Shown: positions 1 through 7,801 of the stretch, piece by piece
How positions within the stretch are numbered: position 1 is the first letter of the stretch
Layout: each line of letters opens with the position of its first letter
Translations under genes and position numbers: made by a program
From: CAYFVR01 sp046541515
GTDB lineage: Bacteria; Desulfobacterota; Desulfobacteria; Desulfobacterales; Desulfococcaceae
DNA: 17,245 nucleotides
Direction of reading: 5' to 3'
Assembly: GCA_046541515.1 (NCBI GenBank)
Contig: JBKHDD010000104.1
Span: 1-17,245 of the forward strand
The notes under the pieces: generated by a model
The model's input: only the letters and a program-made list of their open reading frames with translations
Told to the model about the DNA's origin: nothing
Databases searched by the model: none

Positions 1-18
1 AGAATGTGCCATCCGCCC

Positions 19-141
19 GCCGGGGAATGAATCCCCCGGCTGAATCCGAAAAAGCCCGCTGAAGCGGGCTCGCTCCTTGATTCGCAGAGGAGCGCCCTTT
101 AGGGTGCTTTTTGGAATGAGCCGGGGGATTCATTCCCCGGC
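19..141. repeat. palindromic MITE-like element with 23-bp perfect inverted ends
   Basis: Bases 19-41 and 119-141 are exact reverse complements (GCCGGGGAATGAATCCCCCG and three more bases), with 77 bp between. Each end is itself nearly palindromic (CCGGGG...CCCCGG). The interior holds two hairpins: 53-60/63-70 (AGCCCGCT/AGCGGGCT) and 91-98/101-108 (AGCGCCCT/AGGGTGCT, one G-T pair), the second followed by a T run. The whole unit can therefore fold as a multi-armed structure in DNA or RNA. No transposase reading frame fits inside, and I see no clear target-site duplication. The layout is that of a non-autonomous mobile or REP-like intergenic repeat. The family name is not known to me. Confidence 0.75.
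91..112 (+). terminator. hairpin plus T run inside the palindromic element
   Basis: An 8-bp stem (91-98 with 101-108, one G-T pair) and a 2-base loop are followed by five T. It fits a rho-independent terminator for transcription entering from the left. It could equally be just one arm of the repeat. Confidence 0.45.
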
Positions 142-186
142 GACCGGGCACGATGTTTTGTCCCGGAAAATCGCATTGGATTTCGG

Positions 187-465
187 ATGGGTTCGAAAGA
201 AAATCTCGAAGAGAAAAACGATTTGAAAATGCGCGAAGAATACGACTTCTCCAACGGCGTCCGAGGCAAGCACCACAAAGCCTATCGACAAGGCCACACC
301 GTCACCATCCACAACGAAGACGGTTCCGTATCCATCCAGTATTTCACCGGAAAAGACGGCTCCGTCATGCTGGACCCGGACATCAAACGCCACTTCCCCG
401 ATTCCGAATCGGTCAACCTTGCCCTGCGCTCCTTGATCCAGAAGGAAACCACGGAAAGCTCGTGA
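187..465 (+). CDS. small antitoxin-like hypothetical protein
   Basis: A small soluble charged protein of 92 aa if started at the ATG at 187. The conserved-looking part begins at MREEYDFSNG (ATG at 229, or TTG at 223 giving M-K-M-R-E-E-Y) and runs through an HTVTIHNEDGS strand pair to PDSESVNLALRSLI at the C terminus. From memory, this '(M)REEYDFS..GVRGKHHKAY' type is a recurrent small hypothetical protein in environmental bacteria, often treated as a toxin-antitoxin component; that role is inference. The start is uncertain: no strong ribosome binding site precedes 187, while GAAGAG at 208-213 lies 9 bases before the TTG at 223. No toxin partner lies next to it; the gene ends 133 bp before mntA. 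Confidence 0.6.
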   Translation: MGSKENLEEKNDLKMREEYDFSNGVRGKHHKAYRQGHTVTIHNEDGSVSIQYFTGKDGSVMLDPDIKRHFPDSESVNLALRSLIQKETTESS

Positions 466-583
466 CGCGAAAATAATTGCCTCCCCCGTCTCGGATGAAA
501 ACATCCTCGCAAGCCTTTCCAAGAAAAAATGACCGATGATGTGCGAGGGAAAGAGGCGGCCATCGCCAGGGTTTTACGGTTCC

Positions 584-592
584 AAAGGAGGG
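584..592 (+). promoter_or_regulatory. ribosome binding site deciding the mntA start
   Basis: AAAGGAGGG lies 6 bases upstream of the ATG at 599. This selects 599 over an in-frame ATG at 536, whose extra 21 codons look non-coding. Confidence 0.7.
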
Positions 593-598
593 AAGGAA

Positions 599-907
599 AT
601 GTCCGAAAAAATTCCATTTGAAGAAATCAAACGAAAAGTCGCGCCCGCATGTCATCGATATAAAGTGAAACGGTTGGATCTTTTTGGTTCGGCAACACGA
701 AAGGACGACGCCCCCGTCCACGATTTAGATTTTCTGGTTGAATTCGATAATTTTGACAAGGAACCTTCCAAACGCTTTTTCGGCCTCCTCCATTCCTTCG
801 AGGATACCTTCCACTGCAAAATCGACCTCCTGACGCCGGATTGCCTCAAGAATCCCTATTTCCGCGAAAAAGTTCAAGAAGAAAAAGTGAATCTTTATGA
901 AGGATAG
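599..907 (+). CDS. mntA: MntA-type minimal nucleotidyltransferase antitoxin
   Basis: A 102-aa minimal nucleotidyltransferase. The core motif GSX10DXD is visible: Gly30-Ser31, then Asp42-Leu-Asp44 in HDLDFLVEF, with a third acidic residue at Asp76 (KIDLLT). In characterised MntA/HepT systems such a protein transfers AMP from ATP onto a tyrosine of the HEPN toxin and so neutralises it. All three metal-binding acidic residues are present, so it should be active. It ends in TAG and overlaps the following hepT gene by 11 bases, the usual antitoxin-first layout. Start chosen from the strong AAAGGAGGG site. Confidence 0.88.
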   Translation: MSEKIPFEEIKRKVAPACHRYKVKRLDLFGSATRKDDAPVHDLDFLVEFDNFDKEPSKRFFGLLHSFEDTFHCKIDLLTPDCLKNPYFREKVQEEKVNLYEG

Positions 908-1250
908 CGTCCGCAAACACCTCTTCGATATTCGCGAAGCCATTCAGTCGATTCTCCGTTTCGTTAATGGAAAATCGTTTTCCGATTATGAAGCCGATGA
1001 TTTTCTGAGAAGCGCGGTCGAAAGGAAGTTTGAAATCGTCGGGGAGGCATTAAATCGGATAAGAAAAGACGATCCGGAATTGCTGAAGAAAATCGGGGAT
1101 TATCGGAGTGCCATTTCGTTTCGGAACATTTTGATTCAAGGTTACGATGGAATCGGCAACCGAATCGTGTGGGGAATTATCGAAACGGACATCCCGGTTC
1201 TTTTGCAAGATGTCGATGCGCCTTGGAAGGAATGGAATCCCTCCACCTAA
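897..1250 (+). CDS. hepT: HepT-like HEPN toxin with altered catalytic motif
   Basis: A 117-aa all-alpha HEPN (DUF86/HepT) protein, the expected partner of the upstream nucleotidyltransferase; its ATG at 897 lies inside mntA. HepT toxins are RNases whose active site is RX4HXY. Here the motif reads R76-N-I-L-I-Q81-G-Y83: Arg and the Tyr that MntA would modify are kept, but the catalytic His is Gln (codon CAA; CAT or CAC would be His). The usual Asp shortly after the motif is also Gly (DGIGN). The rest of the helices look intact and there is no frameshift. It may be inactive, or a base-calling error of one position. It ends 17 bp from the convergent ATPase gene, with no terminator visible between them. 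Confidence 0.85.
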   Translation: MKDSVRKHLFDIREAIQSILRFVNGKSFSDYEADDFLRSAVERKFEIVGEALNRIRKDDPELLKKIGDYRSAISFRNILIQGYDGIGNRIVWGIIETDIPVLLQDVDAPWKEWNPST

Positions 1251-1267
1251 CACTTGGCTCCCCTTGC

Positions 1268-2872
1268 TCACATCCAACCAATTGCCACCACCGCCACCCG
1301 AACCCCGCCAATCTCACTTTCACCGGTAAGCTGGTCCAAAACCGCTTCATCCATCACTGGCACAAACACCGCCAGGGCAATGGACCCAAGTCCCAATTTT
1401 TCCGCATACGCCGCCGCTTGAGCCTTCGCCTTTTCCAGCTTCGGCCGGCTTTCATAGCTCTTCACCTCGATCACGCCGACCGTTCCGCCGCAATCCAGGT
1501 GCAAATCCACCCGCCCGTTTTCCGTGGGGAATTCGGGACTGACCACGCAAAATTCCTCCACCGCCTGTTTCAGCCAGGAATACAGATGGAAGTGACCCGC
1601 CGCCTCGCTCAGATGCAGGTCCGACCGCCGGGGCTGGCCTTTCCACGGGTCCCGCCGGGCGTCTCGGAGTCGAGCCAGATACCGTTTGTATCGCTCCAGC
1701 AGCGCCGGAATGTCCACGCCCGATTCCAAAAACACGTCATTCAGCTCGTCCAGCGGCTCCAATACCAACACCGGGGATTTTTCTCCGCTGAATTCCACCG
1801 CAAGGGCGTTGTAGAGCCGGTGCTGGATGAATGGATTGGCGAATCGGCAGATTTCCGTTTTCTTTCCCCGGGAATCCGTGACGGTTTCCACGTCGATGAT
1901 GCCGTTGAGGTAGGCGTATCCGCACCACTCGGCGTCGATGGTAAAGGGGATGTCCGAGCGGGTGAATAGCTCCAGGATATGGGCCCGGTATTCCCCCTTG
2001 GCCTTTCGAATCAAATTCAGAATGGTGTTGTTCCATTCCTTGACCCGGGCCAGGCGAAACACGTCGTCCCAGACCCCAAGGTCGATGGCGGCGCCGTCTC
2101 CGGGGTTGTAGGTTTCCGTCAACAGCTCGCCAAACCATCCCACCAAACCCGGCTGGCCCCGGGTGACTTCGTATAGCCTCTCCACCACTTCCGCCGCCAC
2201 GGCCTGGCCGCTTTCCTCCCGGTACTGCCGAAACAATTCCGCCACTTCCTCCCGGGAAAAATTGGGAACATGGAGGGAGCGTTGAACATTGAACGGCGAA
2301 CCCCGCTCGCTTTCCACTCCGAGCACTGCGCGGACGCCAATCAAGGCCAGACCGTGGAGAACATAACTGTCCCGCTTCAAATACATGTCGCGAAACACCG
2401 TGACGAGCCGGTCGATCACCCGGCGGGGGAGCGAGTCGAATTCGTCGATGAAAAGGATCAGCGGCTTGCGGAACAGCCCCTTGCGGAACAGCCCCTTTTC
2501 CCGCAAAAACAGATTCTTGAATTCCTCGAAGGATTTCGGCGGCGAATCCATTTCGATCCGAAAGGTTTCCCAAAAAAGAAGGGGAAGGCGGTCCAGAAAC
2601 GCCTCTTCCGGCTCGTCCGGTTTCATGACGACTCCCTGAACCGACACCAGCCCCACGGAAAACCGGCCGGGATGCCGGGATTCAATGGCGCCCTTCGCCC
2701 GGCGGGCCAGCCACGTCTTGCCGGTCTGGCGCGGCGCCCAAATCGTAAAAAAATGGCCGCCCTCTTCGGGATCGTCGATCAGGTGGTCCGCGCAAGACTC
2801 CACCAGTTCCGAACGCGGCAGAATGAAATGCTTGCGCTCGTTCACCGGGCCGTAGGAGGTAAACCGTCTCAT
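1268..2872 (-). CDS. AAA ATPase with C-terminal PD-(D/E)XK nuclease-like domain
   Basis: A 534-aa protein of the widespread predicted AAA-ATPase type found in archaea and bacteria. The N terminus (SYGPVNERKHFILPR) and the Walker A APRQTGKT (46-53) are characteristic. Walker B is LILFIDEFDSL (Asp143-Glu144). The C-terminal part has a restriction-nuclease-fold signature: Asp456 (GRVDLHL), Glu469-X-Lys471 (IEVKSY) and QXXXY at 485-489. Proteins of this family are thought to be linked to mobile elements or defence, but none has a firm role that I can name. A 15-bp tandem duplication inserts a second GLFRK just before Walker B (residues 127-136). No strong ribosome binding site precedes the start; only a weak GAAAG is seen. 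It sits alone on the minus strand, convergent to hepT. Confidence 0.85.
   Translation of the reverse strand: MRRFTSYGPVNERKHFILPRSELVESCADHLIDDPEEGGHFFTIWAPRQTGKTWLARRAKGAIESRHPGRFSVGLVSVQGVVMKPDEPEEAFLDRLPLLFWETFRIEMDSPPKSFEEFKNLFLREKGLFRKGLFRKPLILFIDEFDSLPRRVIDRLVTVFRDMYLKRDSYVLHGLALIGVRAVLGVESERGSPFNVQRSLHVPNFSREEVAELFRQYREESGQAVAAEVVERLYEVTRGQPGLVGWFGELLTETYNPGDGAAIDLGVWDDVFRLARVKEWNNTILNLIRKAKGEYRAHILELFTRSDIPFTIDAEWCGYAYLNGIIDVETVTDSRGKKTEICRFANPFIQHRLYNALAVEFSGEKSPVLVLEPLDELNDVFLESGVDIPALLERYKRYLARLRDARRDPWKGQPRRSDLHLSEAAGHFHLYSWLKQAVEEFCVVSPEFPTENGRVDLHLDCGGTVGVIEVKSYESRPKLEKAKAQAAAYAEKLGLGSIALAVFVPVMDEAVLDQLTGESEIGGVRVAVVAIGWM
2466..2495. repeat. 15-bp perfect tandem duplication
   Basis: TTGCGGAACAGCCCC occurs twice head to tail (2466-2480 and 2481-2495) inside the AAA ATPase gene. 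It keeps the frame and adds five residues (GLFRK repeated) directly before the Walker B strand. Confidence 0.9.
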
Positions 2873-2993
2873 CTCATTCTTTCGATTTTCCAGTCGGGTG
2901 CAATTTTGGGAAAAAAGTGAACGAACCGGAAACCGCGGGCGGGGCCATGGGAAACCAAGGCGGGAACATGGAAACCGTCAAACTCCCGGCCGC

Positions 2994-4109
2994 CTACCGA
3001 AACAACCCCGGATTCAACCGCCCCACGATGTCGGGTTCCCTGGAGAAGAACTTCTCCAGGGTTTCCCGGAGCGCTTCCAGGGTTTTGGCTTTGTGGATGG
3101 TGGAGAGGAAGGCGTGGCCGAAGCGGAAATTGGCGGCGAAGTAGGGGGCGAATTTGTAGAAGCGGCGGAGGGCCGTGGTGGGGGCGAAGTGATGTTCCAG
3201 CAAGTCCAGCAGGCGGAGGGCGCAGCGGCCGTATTCCCGTCCGTCGAAATCCGCCCCGCCGGTCCATTCCGCGAAGATCCAGGGCCGCGCCACCGCCAGC
3301 CGGCCCAGGGCAACCCCGGCGCAGCCGGTTCCGTCCAGCATACGGGCGCAGTCTCCGGCGTCGAACACGTTGCCGTTCCCGAACACCGGGATCGAAACCG
3401 CCTCCACCACCCGGCCGATGTAGTCCCATCGGGGCGGTCGCGTCCTCCGGTCCGGCGCGACCCGGGGATGGAAGGTGAGAGCATCCGCGCCCGCGTCCTC
3501 GAACCGGCGGGCGAAGTCCGCGGCCGCTTCGGGATCGTCCCGCCAGCCAGTGCGGTATTTCACGAACAGCGGCCCGTCCACCGCCCTCCGAACCGCCGCC
3601 ACGATCCGCCCGGCCAAATCCGGGTCCTTCAAAATATTGGCCCCGCAGCCGTGCTTGCAGACCGAGGCCACGGCGCAGCCGAAATTCAAATCCACTCCGA
3701 AAAAGCCCGCCGCCGCCACGTGCCGGGCCGCCTCGGCGATCTCTTCCGGTTCGCTGCCGTAGAGCTGGCAGACCAGCCGGGGCAGCTCCTCGTCCCGCCA
3801 AACGTAGCCGTTTTCCAGATGGCTCCGGCCGTGGGGAACGGAGCGGGAGCCGGTCATCTCCGAAAACAGCAGGCCGTAGCCGCCGTATTCCGCCACCAAT
3901 TCCCGAAAGGCCACGTTCCCCAGCTTGGACAGCGGGGCCAGCACCAGCCGGGATTCCAACACCCGGCCCCGGATGGTCAGCGGCCGGGTCAGCCGGGTCC
4001 GCAGATCGGCTTTCTCCCGCGATTCCGGCCGCGAAGGTTTCCCGGCCCGCGCCGGAGGCGGAGAAACCGCAACCCTGTCGCGAACCGCCGTTTCCGCTCC
4101 CAATTCCAT
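2994..4109 (-). CDS. tRNA-dihydrouridine synthase-like flavoprotein
   Basis: A 371-aa TIM-barrel flavoenzyme of the Dus family, which reduces uridine to dihydrouridine in tRNA with FMN and NADPH. Visible signatures: LAPLSKLGN..FR near residue 58, catalytic-loop Cys145 in LNFGCA, Lys184 in VKYRTGW, His214 in FHPRV, the FMN-phosphate loop GNGNVF (244-249) and GRLAVARPWIF near 270. The Cys motif usually reads N-X-GCP; here Pro is Ala, and two more Cys follow (CKHGCG). The N terminus has about 50 extra residues, rich in Arg and Pro, before the barrel. The ATG shares its A with the TGA of gabD (TGATG), so translation is probably coupled; AGGA lies about 8 bases upstream. It ends in TAG. Substrate position in tRNA cannot be told. 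Confidence 0.88.
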   Translation of the reverse strand: MELGAETAVRDRVAVSPPPARAGKPSRPESREKADLRTRLTRPLTIRGRVLESRLVLAPLSKLGNVAFRELVAEYGGYGLLFSEMTGSRSVPHGRSHLENGYVWRDEELPRLVCQLYGSEPEEIAEAARHVAAAGFFGVDLNFGCAVASVCKHGCGANILKDPDLAGRIVAAVRRAVDGPLFVKYRTGWRDDPEAAADFARRFEDAGADALTFHPRVAPDRRTRPPRWDYIGRVVEAVSIPVFGNGNVFDAGDCARMLDGTGCAGVALGRLAVARPWIFAEWTGGADFDGREYGRCALRLLDLLEHHFAPTTALRRFYKFAPYFAANFRFGHAFLSTIHKAKTLEALRETLEKFFSREPDIVGRLNPGLFR

Positions 4110-5569
4110 CACGATTCCTGAATTCCGCCCATGCACAGGTACTTGATCTCCACGAACTCTTCGATGCCGTAGCGGGAACCTTCCCGGCCGATGCCCGACT
4201 GCTTCATCCCGCCGAAGGGGGCCACGGCGGTGGAAATCAGCCCGGTGTTCACGCCCACGATGCCGTATTCCAGCCCTTCGGAAACCCGCCAAACCCGGCC
4301 GATGTCGCGGGAATAGAAATATGCGGCCAAGCCGAACTCGGTATCGTTGGCCATTTTCAGGGCGTCGGCCTCGGTTTCGAACCGGAACAGCGGGGCCACC
4401 GGGCCGAAGATTTCCTCCTTCGCCAGTCGCATCTCCGGCGTCGCGCCGGTGAGAACGGTGGGCTGAAAGAAGGTGCCGCCCAGCTCGTGCCGCTCGCCGC
4501 CGGTCATCACCTCCGCGCCCTTTTCCTTCGCGTCCGCCAGCAGCGCCTCCACCTTTTCCAGTGCGCTTTGGTCGATCAGCGGTCCCTGGTCCGCGCCTTC
4601 GGTCGAGCCGTCGGCCACTTTCAGATCCTTCACCTTTTCCACCAGCCGCTCGGCGAAGGCGTAGTAAACGCCGGACTGCACCAGCATCCGGTTGGCGCAG
4701 ACGCAGGTTTGTCCCGTGTTTCGGTATTTGGAGGCTATGGCGCCCTCCACGGCGGCGTCCAGGTCGGCGTCGTCGAAAACGATGAAGGGCGCGTTGCCGC
4801 CCAGCTCCAGGGAGATTTTTTTCACCGTGTCGGCGCACGCCCGCATCAGGGTCCGGCCCACTTCGGTGGAGCCGGTGAAGGTCAGCTTGCGCACCCGGGG
4901 ATCGCCGGTCAGCGCCGGGCCGACCACGGAGGATTTGCCGGTCACCACGTTGAAGACGCCCGCCGGAATTCCGGCCCGCTCCGCCAGCTCCGCCAAGGCG
5001 GTGGCGGAAAACGGCGTCTGGCCGGCCGGCTTCACCACCATCGTGCAACCGGCGGCCAAGGCGGGCCCGGCCTTGCGGGTGATCATGGCCGATGGAAAAT
5101 TCCACGGGGTGATCGCCGCGCAAACGCCCACCGGCTCCCGAATCACCACAATCCGGGCGTCCGGCGTGTGGGTGGGGATCGTGTCGCCGTAGACCCGTTT
5201 TCCCTCCTCGGCGAACCATTCGATGAAAGACGCCGCGTAGGCCACTTCGCCACGGGATTCCGTCAGCGGCTTGCCCTGCTCGGCGGTCATCAGCCGGGCC
5301 AGGTCTTCCTGATGCTTCATCATCAAATCGCGCCAGCGGCGGAGAATCCCGGCCCTTTCTCCGGCGGTTTTCGACCGCCAGGCCGGCCAGGCGGCTTCGG
5401 CGGCGGCAACCGCCTCGGAAACGGCGTCCGCGTCCAACACCGGGACCTGGCCCATGACTTCGCCAGTGGCCGGGTTGGTCACGTCGATTCCGCCGGAATC
5501 GGCGGAAATCCACTTTCCGTTTACGTAAGCGGCCGGGCGGAAAAGATTGGCGTCGGCGAGAGACGGCAT
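4109..5569 (-). CDS. gabD: succinate-semialdehyde dehydrogenase
   Basis: A 486-aa aldehyde dehydrogenase that oxidises succinate semialdehyde to succinate with NAD(P)+, the last step of GABA breakdown. Motifs in order: PWNFP (155-159), GSTEVG (233-238), catalytic Glu255 in LELGGNAP, and catalytic Cys289 in NTGQTCVCANR. The second Cys two residues after the first is typical of GabD. The C-terminal FGLAAYFYSRD and VAPFGGMKQSG segments also match GabD closely. The start at 5569 has AAGGAG 7 bases upstream; in-frame sequence further upstream does not look like protein. No GABA transaminase or permease is nearby; the only partner is the overlapping Dus gene downstream. Confidence 0.95.
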   Translation of the reverse strand: MPSLADANLFRPAAYVNGKWISADSGGIDVTNPATGEVMGQVPVLDADAVSEAVAAAEAAWPAWRSKTAGERAGILRRWRDLMMKHQEDLARLMTAEQGKPLTESRGEVAYAASFIEWFAEEGKRVYGDTIPTHTPDARIVVIREPVGVCAAITPWNFPSAMITRKAGPALAAGCTMVVKPAGQTPFSATALAELAERAGIPAGVFNVVTGKSSVVGPALTGDPRVRKLTFTGSTEVGRTLMRACADTVKKISLELGGNAPFIVFDDADLDAAVEGAIASKYRNTGQTCVCANRMLVQSGVYYAFAERLVEKVKDLKVADGSTEGADQGPLIDQSALEKVEALLADAKEKGAEVMTGGERHELGGTFFQPTVLTGATPEMRLAKEEIFGPVAPLFRFETEADALKMANDTEFGLAAYFYSRDIGRVWRVSEGLEYGIVGVNTGLISTAVAPFGGMKQSGIGREGSRYGIEEFVEIKYLCMGGIQES

Positions 5570-5772
5570 GAGCACTCCTTTTGTGGATGTGAATCCGGCA
5601 AGTTGGATGAAACTCGGTTCATCTTGGCCAAAAATGGCAAGGGCCGATCGCATGCGCCCCCAACCAATGGGACGCCCCCGTTCATTGCCCGCCTCCAAAT
5701 GGAGCGGGTTTGGCGGAACTGGCTGGAAATGAAGGAGGCGGAACCCGTTTGGGGCAGGGGTTTGGGGCGTGG

Positions 5773-5798
5773 AAAAACGGAGCGGAACGCCGTTCCGC
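5773..5798 (-). terminator. rho-independent terminator after the zinc-ribbon gene
   Basis: On the minus strand GCGGAAC-GGC-GTTCCGC (5798-5782), a perfect 7-bp stem, is followed by TCCG and five T (5777-5773). It lies 28 bp past the zinc-ribbon stop, so gabD probably has its own promoter in 5570-5772. Confidence 0.6.
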
Positions 5799-5825
5799 CC
5801 TCCCGCTCCGATGCGGAATTCGTCC

Positions 5826-6176
5826 TCAAGCCCGAATGGATCGGGTGGACGCGTAAAACACGAGCCCTTTTTGCACCAGGATCGTGTTAAAATCGACCCG
5901 GGGAATCCGCTTTTGTCGAGGCGCGAACCGCTCTTCCCGCCAGGGATGGGCGAAATCGGCCACGGGACCACCGACCACTTTCCCCTGGGCGAGGGTCCCG
6001 CACCGGGCGCAACGGCACGGTCCGGACAACAACGTCAGCAACAGCCACGGAACGATCCAGATTCCCAAGGTCAGCAAGGAAATCTTGAGGTGAAGGAGAT
6101 GCCGAGGGGAAGGACACCGGACCCAGACGTCCCCCCCGCATCGGGGACAGAAGGCGATGGCATTGAAAAATCCCAT
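5826..6176 (-). CDS. small membrane protein with split zinc ribbon
   Basis: A 116-aa protein. It begins with a CPRCGG knuckle at residues 10-15, has one hydrophobic segment (about residues 31-50, LKISLLTLGIWIVPWLLLTL), then a second knuckle CRCARCG. Two CXXC halves flanking a single membrane-embedded stretch recall the LITAF-like zinc-ribbon layout, in which the hydrophobic part dips into the membrane. That is a resemblance, not a firm assignment. The tail is basic and contains no recognisable domain. The ATG at 6176 has GGAGG about 9 bases upstream, and a terminator follows the gene. It lies 62 bp after manA on the same strand. Function unknown. Confidence 0.65.
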   Translation of the reverse strand: MGFFNAIAFCPRCGGDVWVRCPSPRHLLHLKISLLTLGIWIVPWLLLTLLSGPCRCARCGTLAQGKVVGGPVADFAHPWREERFAPRQKRIPRVDFNTILVQKGLVFYASTRSIRA

Positions 6177-6195
6177 ACCGCAACCTCCGGCGACC

Positions 6196-6222
6196 CGCGG
6201 ATCGGGGCCTTTCCGATCCGCG
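6196..6222 (-). other. strong hairpin between manA and the zinc-ribbon gene
   Basis: CGCGGATCGG (6196-6205) pairs perfectly with CCGATCCGCG (6213-6222) around a 7-base loop. No T run follows on the minus strand, so it is not a standard terminator. It lies just upstream of the ribosome binding site of the zinc-ribbon gene and could protect the manA transcript 3' end or modulate downstream translation. Confidence 0.5.
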
Positions 6223-6238
6223 CGTCCGTCAATTGGTT

Positions 6239-7438
6239 TTACCTTCCCGCGGGCACCGAGGCCCGAAAAAACCGGCCCGCGCCCGAAACCGTATATCGAC
6301 CGACCGCCGCCGGTACCAGCAGCGTCTCCCCCCGGCCGAGGGCCAACGCTTGCCCGGTATCCGGAACCAGCAGCCGCGAACCGTCTTCCATTCCCAACAG
6401 AATTTCCACGCTTTCCACCCGCAAGTCGGCCGGAGAATCGGTCGGAGAAACCTCGGTTAGCCGGAACTCTTCGGCGGGGGTTTCATAGGCCGCCTCCACC
6501 GCCGAGACCGGCGCGGGCTTCAGCACCGGCGGACGGCGAGGCGAAAATCGGACCCGGGCCATCAACTCCGGCACGTCCACGTGCTTGGGCGTCAGCCCGC
6601 CCCGCAGCACGTTGTCGGAATTGGCCATGATTTCCACGCCGACCCCGTCCAGATAGGCGTGCAGCTCGCCGGCGGGGAGAAAAAGCGCCTCGCCCGGCTG
6701 CAAAAGAATCAGGTTGAGAAACAGCGGGGAAAGGATGCCGGGATCGCCGGGGTAGGCCTCGGCCAGTTGACGCATCCAGCGGCCTTCCGGAGTCTCTTTT
6801 CCCGATCCCTCCGCATGGGCCAGCGCGGCGGACAGGGCGGCGTCCATTGCGTCGGATTCCAGGGTCATCAGCTTTTGAAAAAAACCTCGGAGGGGCGAGT
6901 CGCCGGCGGCCTTCAGCCCATCTCGCAACGGCGGAAAATCCGGGCCGCAGGCGGCGGACAGCAGGGCTTCGGCCTCCGCCGGCGGACGGAAACCGCACAA
7001 CCCCCAAAAGGGCGTCAGCGCCCGGATGCACTCCGGCTTGTGGTTGGCGTCCCGGTAGTTCCGATGGGGGGCGTCCAACGGAACGCCGTCGGCATTCTCC
7101 CGATCGAAACCGGCCCGAGCTTCGTCCAAGCTGGGGTGGGCCTGAATGGAAAGTGGCGCGGCGGCGGCCAGGACCTTGAACAGAAAAGGCAGGGCGTCGC
7201 CGAATCGGGCCCGGACCGCCGGTCCGAGAATGGCTTCGGGGGCTTCGGCGATGGCCTGGGGCAGGGGAATTTCCCGTTCCCCGCGCACCACGGTGGACGG
7301 CGCTTTGGGGTGGGCGCCCATCCACATCTCCGCCTGGGGCCCGCCGTCGGCCGCGACGCCAAGAAGTTCCGGGATGGCGGTGGGCGAACCCCAGGCATAG
7401 GGCAGAACCGGATTTTTCAGTGGGACGATTTCGTTCAT
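6239..7438 (-). CDS. manA: mannose-6-phosphate isomerase, class I
   Basis: A 399-aa cupin enzyme interconverting mannose 6-phosphate and fructose 6-phosphate, feeding GDP-mannose synthesis or mannose use. Zinc ligands are visible: Gln99 and His101 in IQAHP, Glu136 in HKPE, and His260 in GELHAYL. The substrate-contact segment NVLRGGLTPKHVD follows at 277-289. Length matches the bacterial class I enzyme. The start at 7438 has GAGGAAG about 7 bases upstream; a longer in-frame start at 7489 adds 17 implausible residues. It ends in TAA 62 bp before the zinc-ribbon gene. No other mannose gene is present here. Confidence 0.93.
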   Translation of the reverse strand: MNEIVPLKNPVLPYAWGSPTAIPELLGVAADGGPQAEMWMGAHPKAPSTVVRGEREIPLPQAIAEAPEAILGPAVRARFGDALPFLFKVLAAAAPLSIQAHPSLDEARAGFDRENADGVPLDAPHRNYRDANHKPECIRALTPFWGLCGFRPPAEAEALLSAACGPDFPPLRDGLKAAGDSPLRGFFQKLMTLESDAMDAALSAALAHAEGSGKETPEGRWMRQLAEAYPGDPGILSPLFLNLILLQPGEALFLPAGELHAYLDGVGVEIMANSDNVLRGGLTPKHVDVPELMARVRFSPRRPPVLKPAPVSAVEAAYETPAEEFRLTEVSPTDSPADLRVESVEILLGMEDGSRLLVPDTGQALALGRGETLLVPAAVGRYTVSGAGRFFRASVPAGR

Positions 7439-7801
7439 TGGACTTCCTCGACGTTCAGTGGACTTCCTTGAAAGGGGTGGACAACCCATCGGCTTTTCAT
7501 CATATTAGCACAAAACGGAACCGCTGGACAGCGAGAGATGCACGGGAAATCGCCGAGAAAATCATTCCTGGAAACCGAGTCTCCCCTTTCGTCCCCACGA
7601 CGAAGAAAGAACTGCCCCGTTTCCTTTTTGACGGCAAAACGATCCCATGTCCATGGGGGAAATCCCGGATTTCGAGAGGTCGAGACCAAATGCAATGCCG
7701 CACGCCTTGGGGACTCAGAAATTGCCGACATGCCACTATCGATTCCATGACCACCTCCCAATGAATGGGCTCGGCTTTTGCCAAAGGAAAGGAAGAAGCG
7801 C
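7439..7801. other. divergent intergenic region manA/ybaK
   Basis: 363 bp without a convincing gene, separating two outward-facing genes, so it should hold both promoters. A possible -10 for manA is TAATAT on the minus strand (7507-7502), but the matching -35 is poor. TGGACTTCCT occurs twice (7439-7448 and 7457-7466), the first copy covering the manA ribosome binding site. The rest shows nothing I can name. Confidence 0.4.

Noticed and set aside
2898..4121. 407-aa plus-strand open frame opposite the Dus gene
   Set aside because: Pro/Gly/Arg-rich shadow; the minus strand has all Dus motifs.
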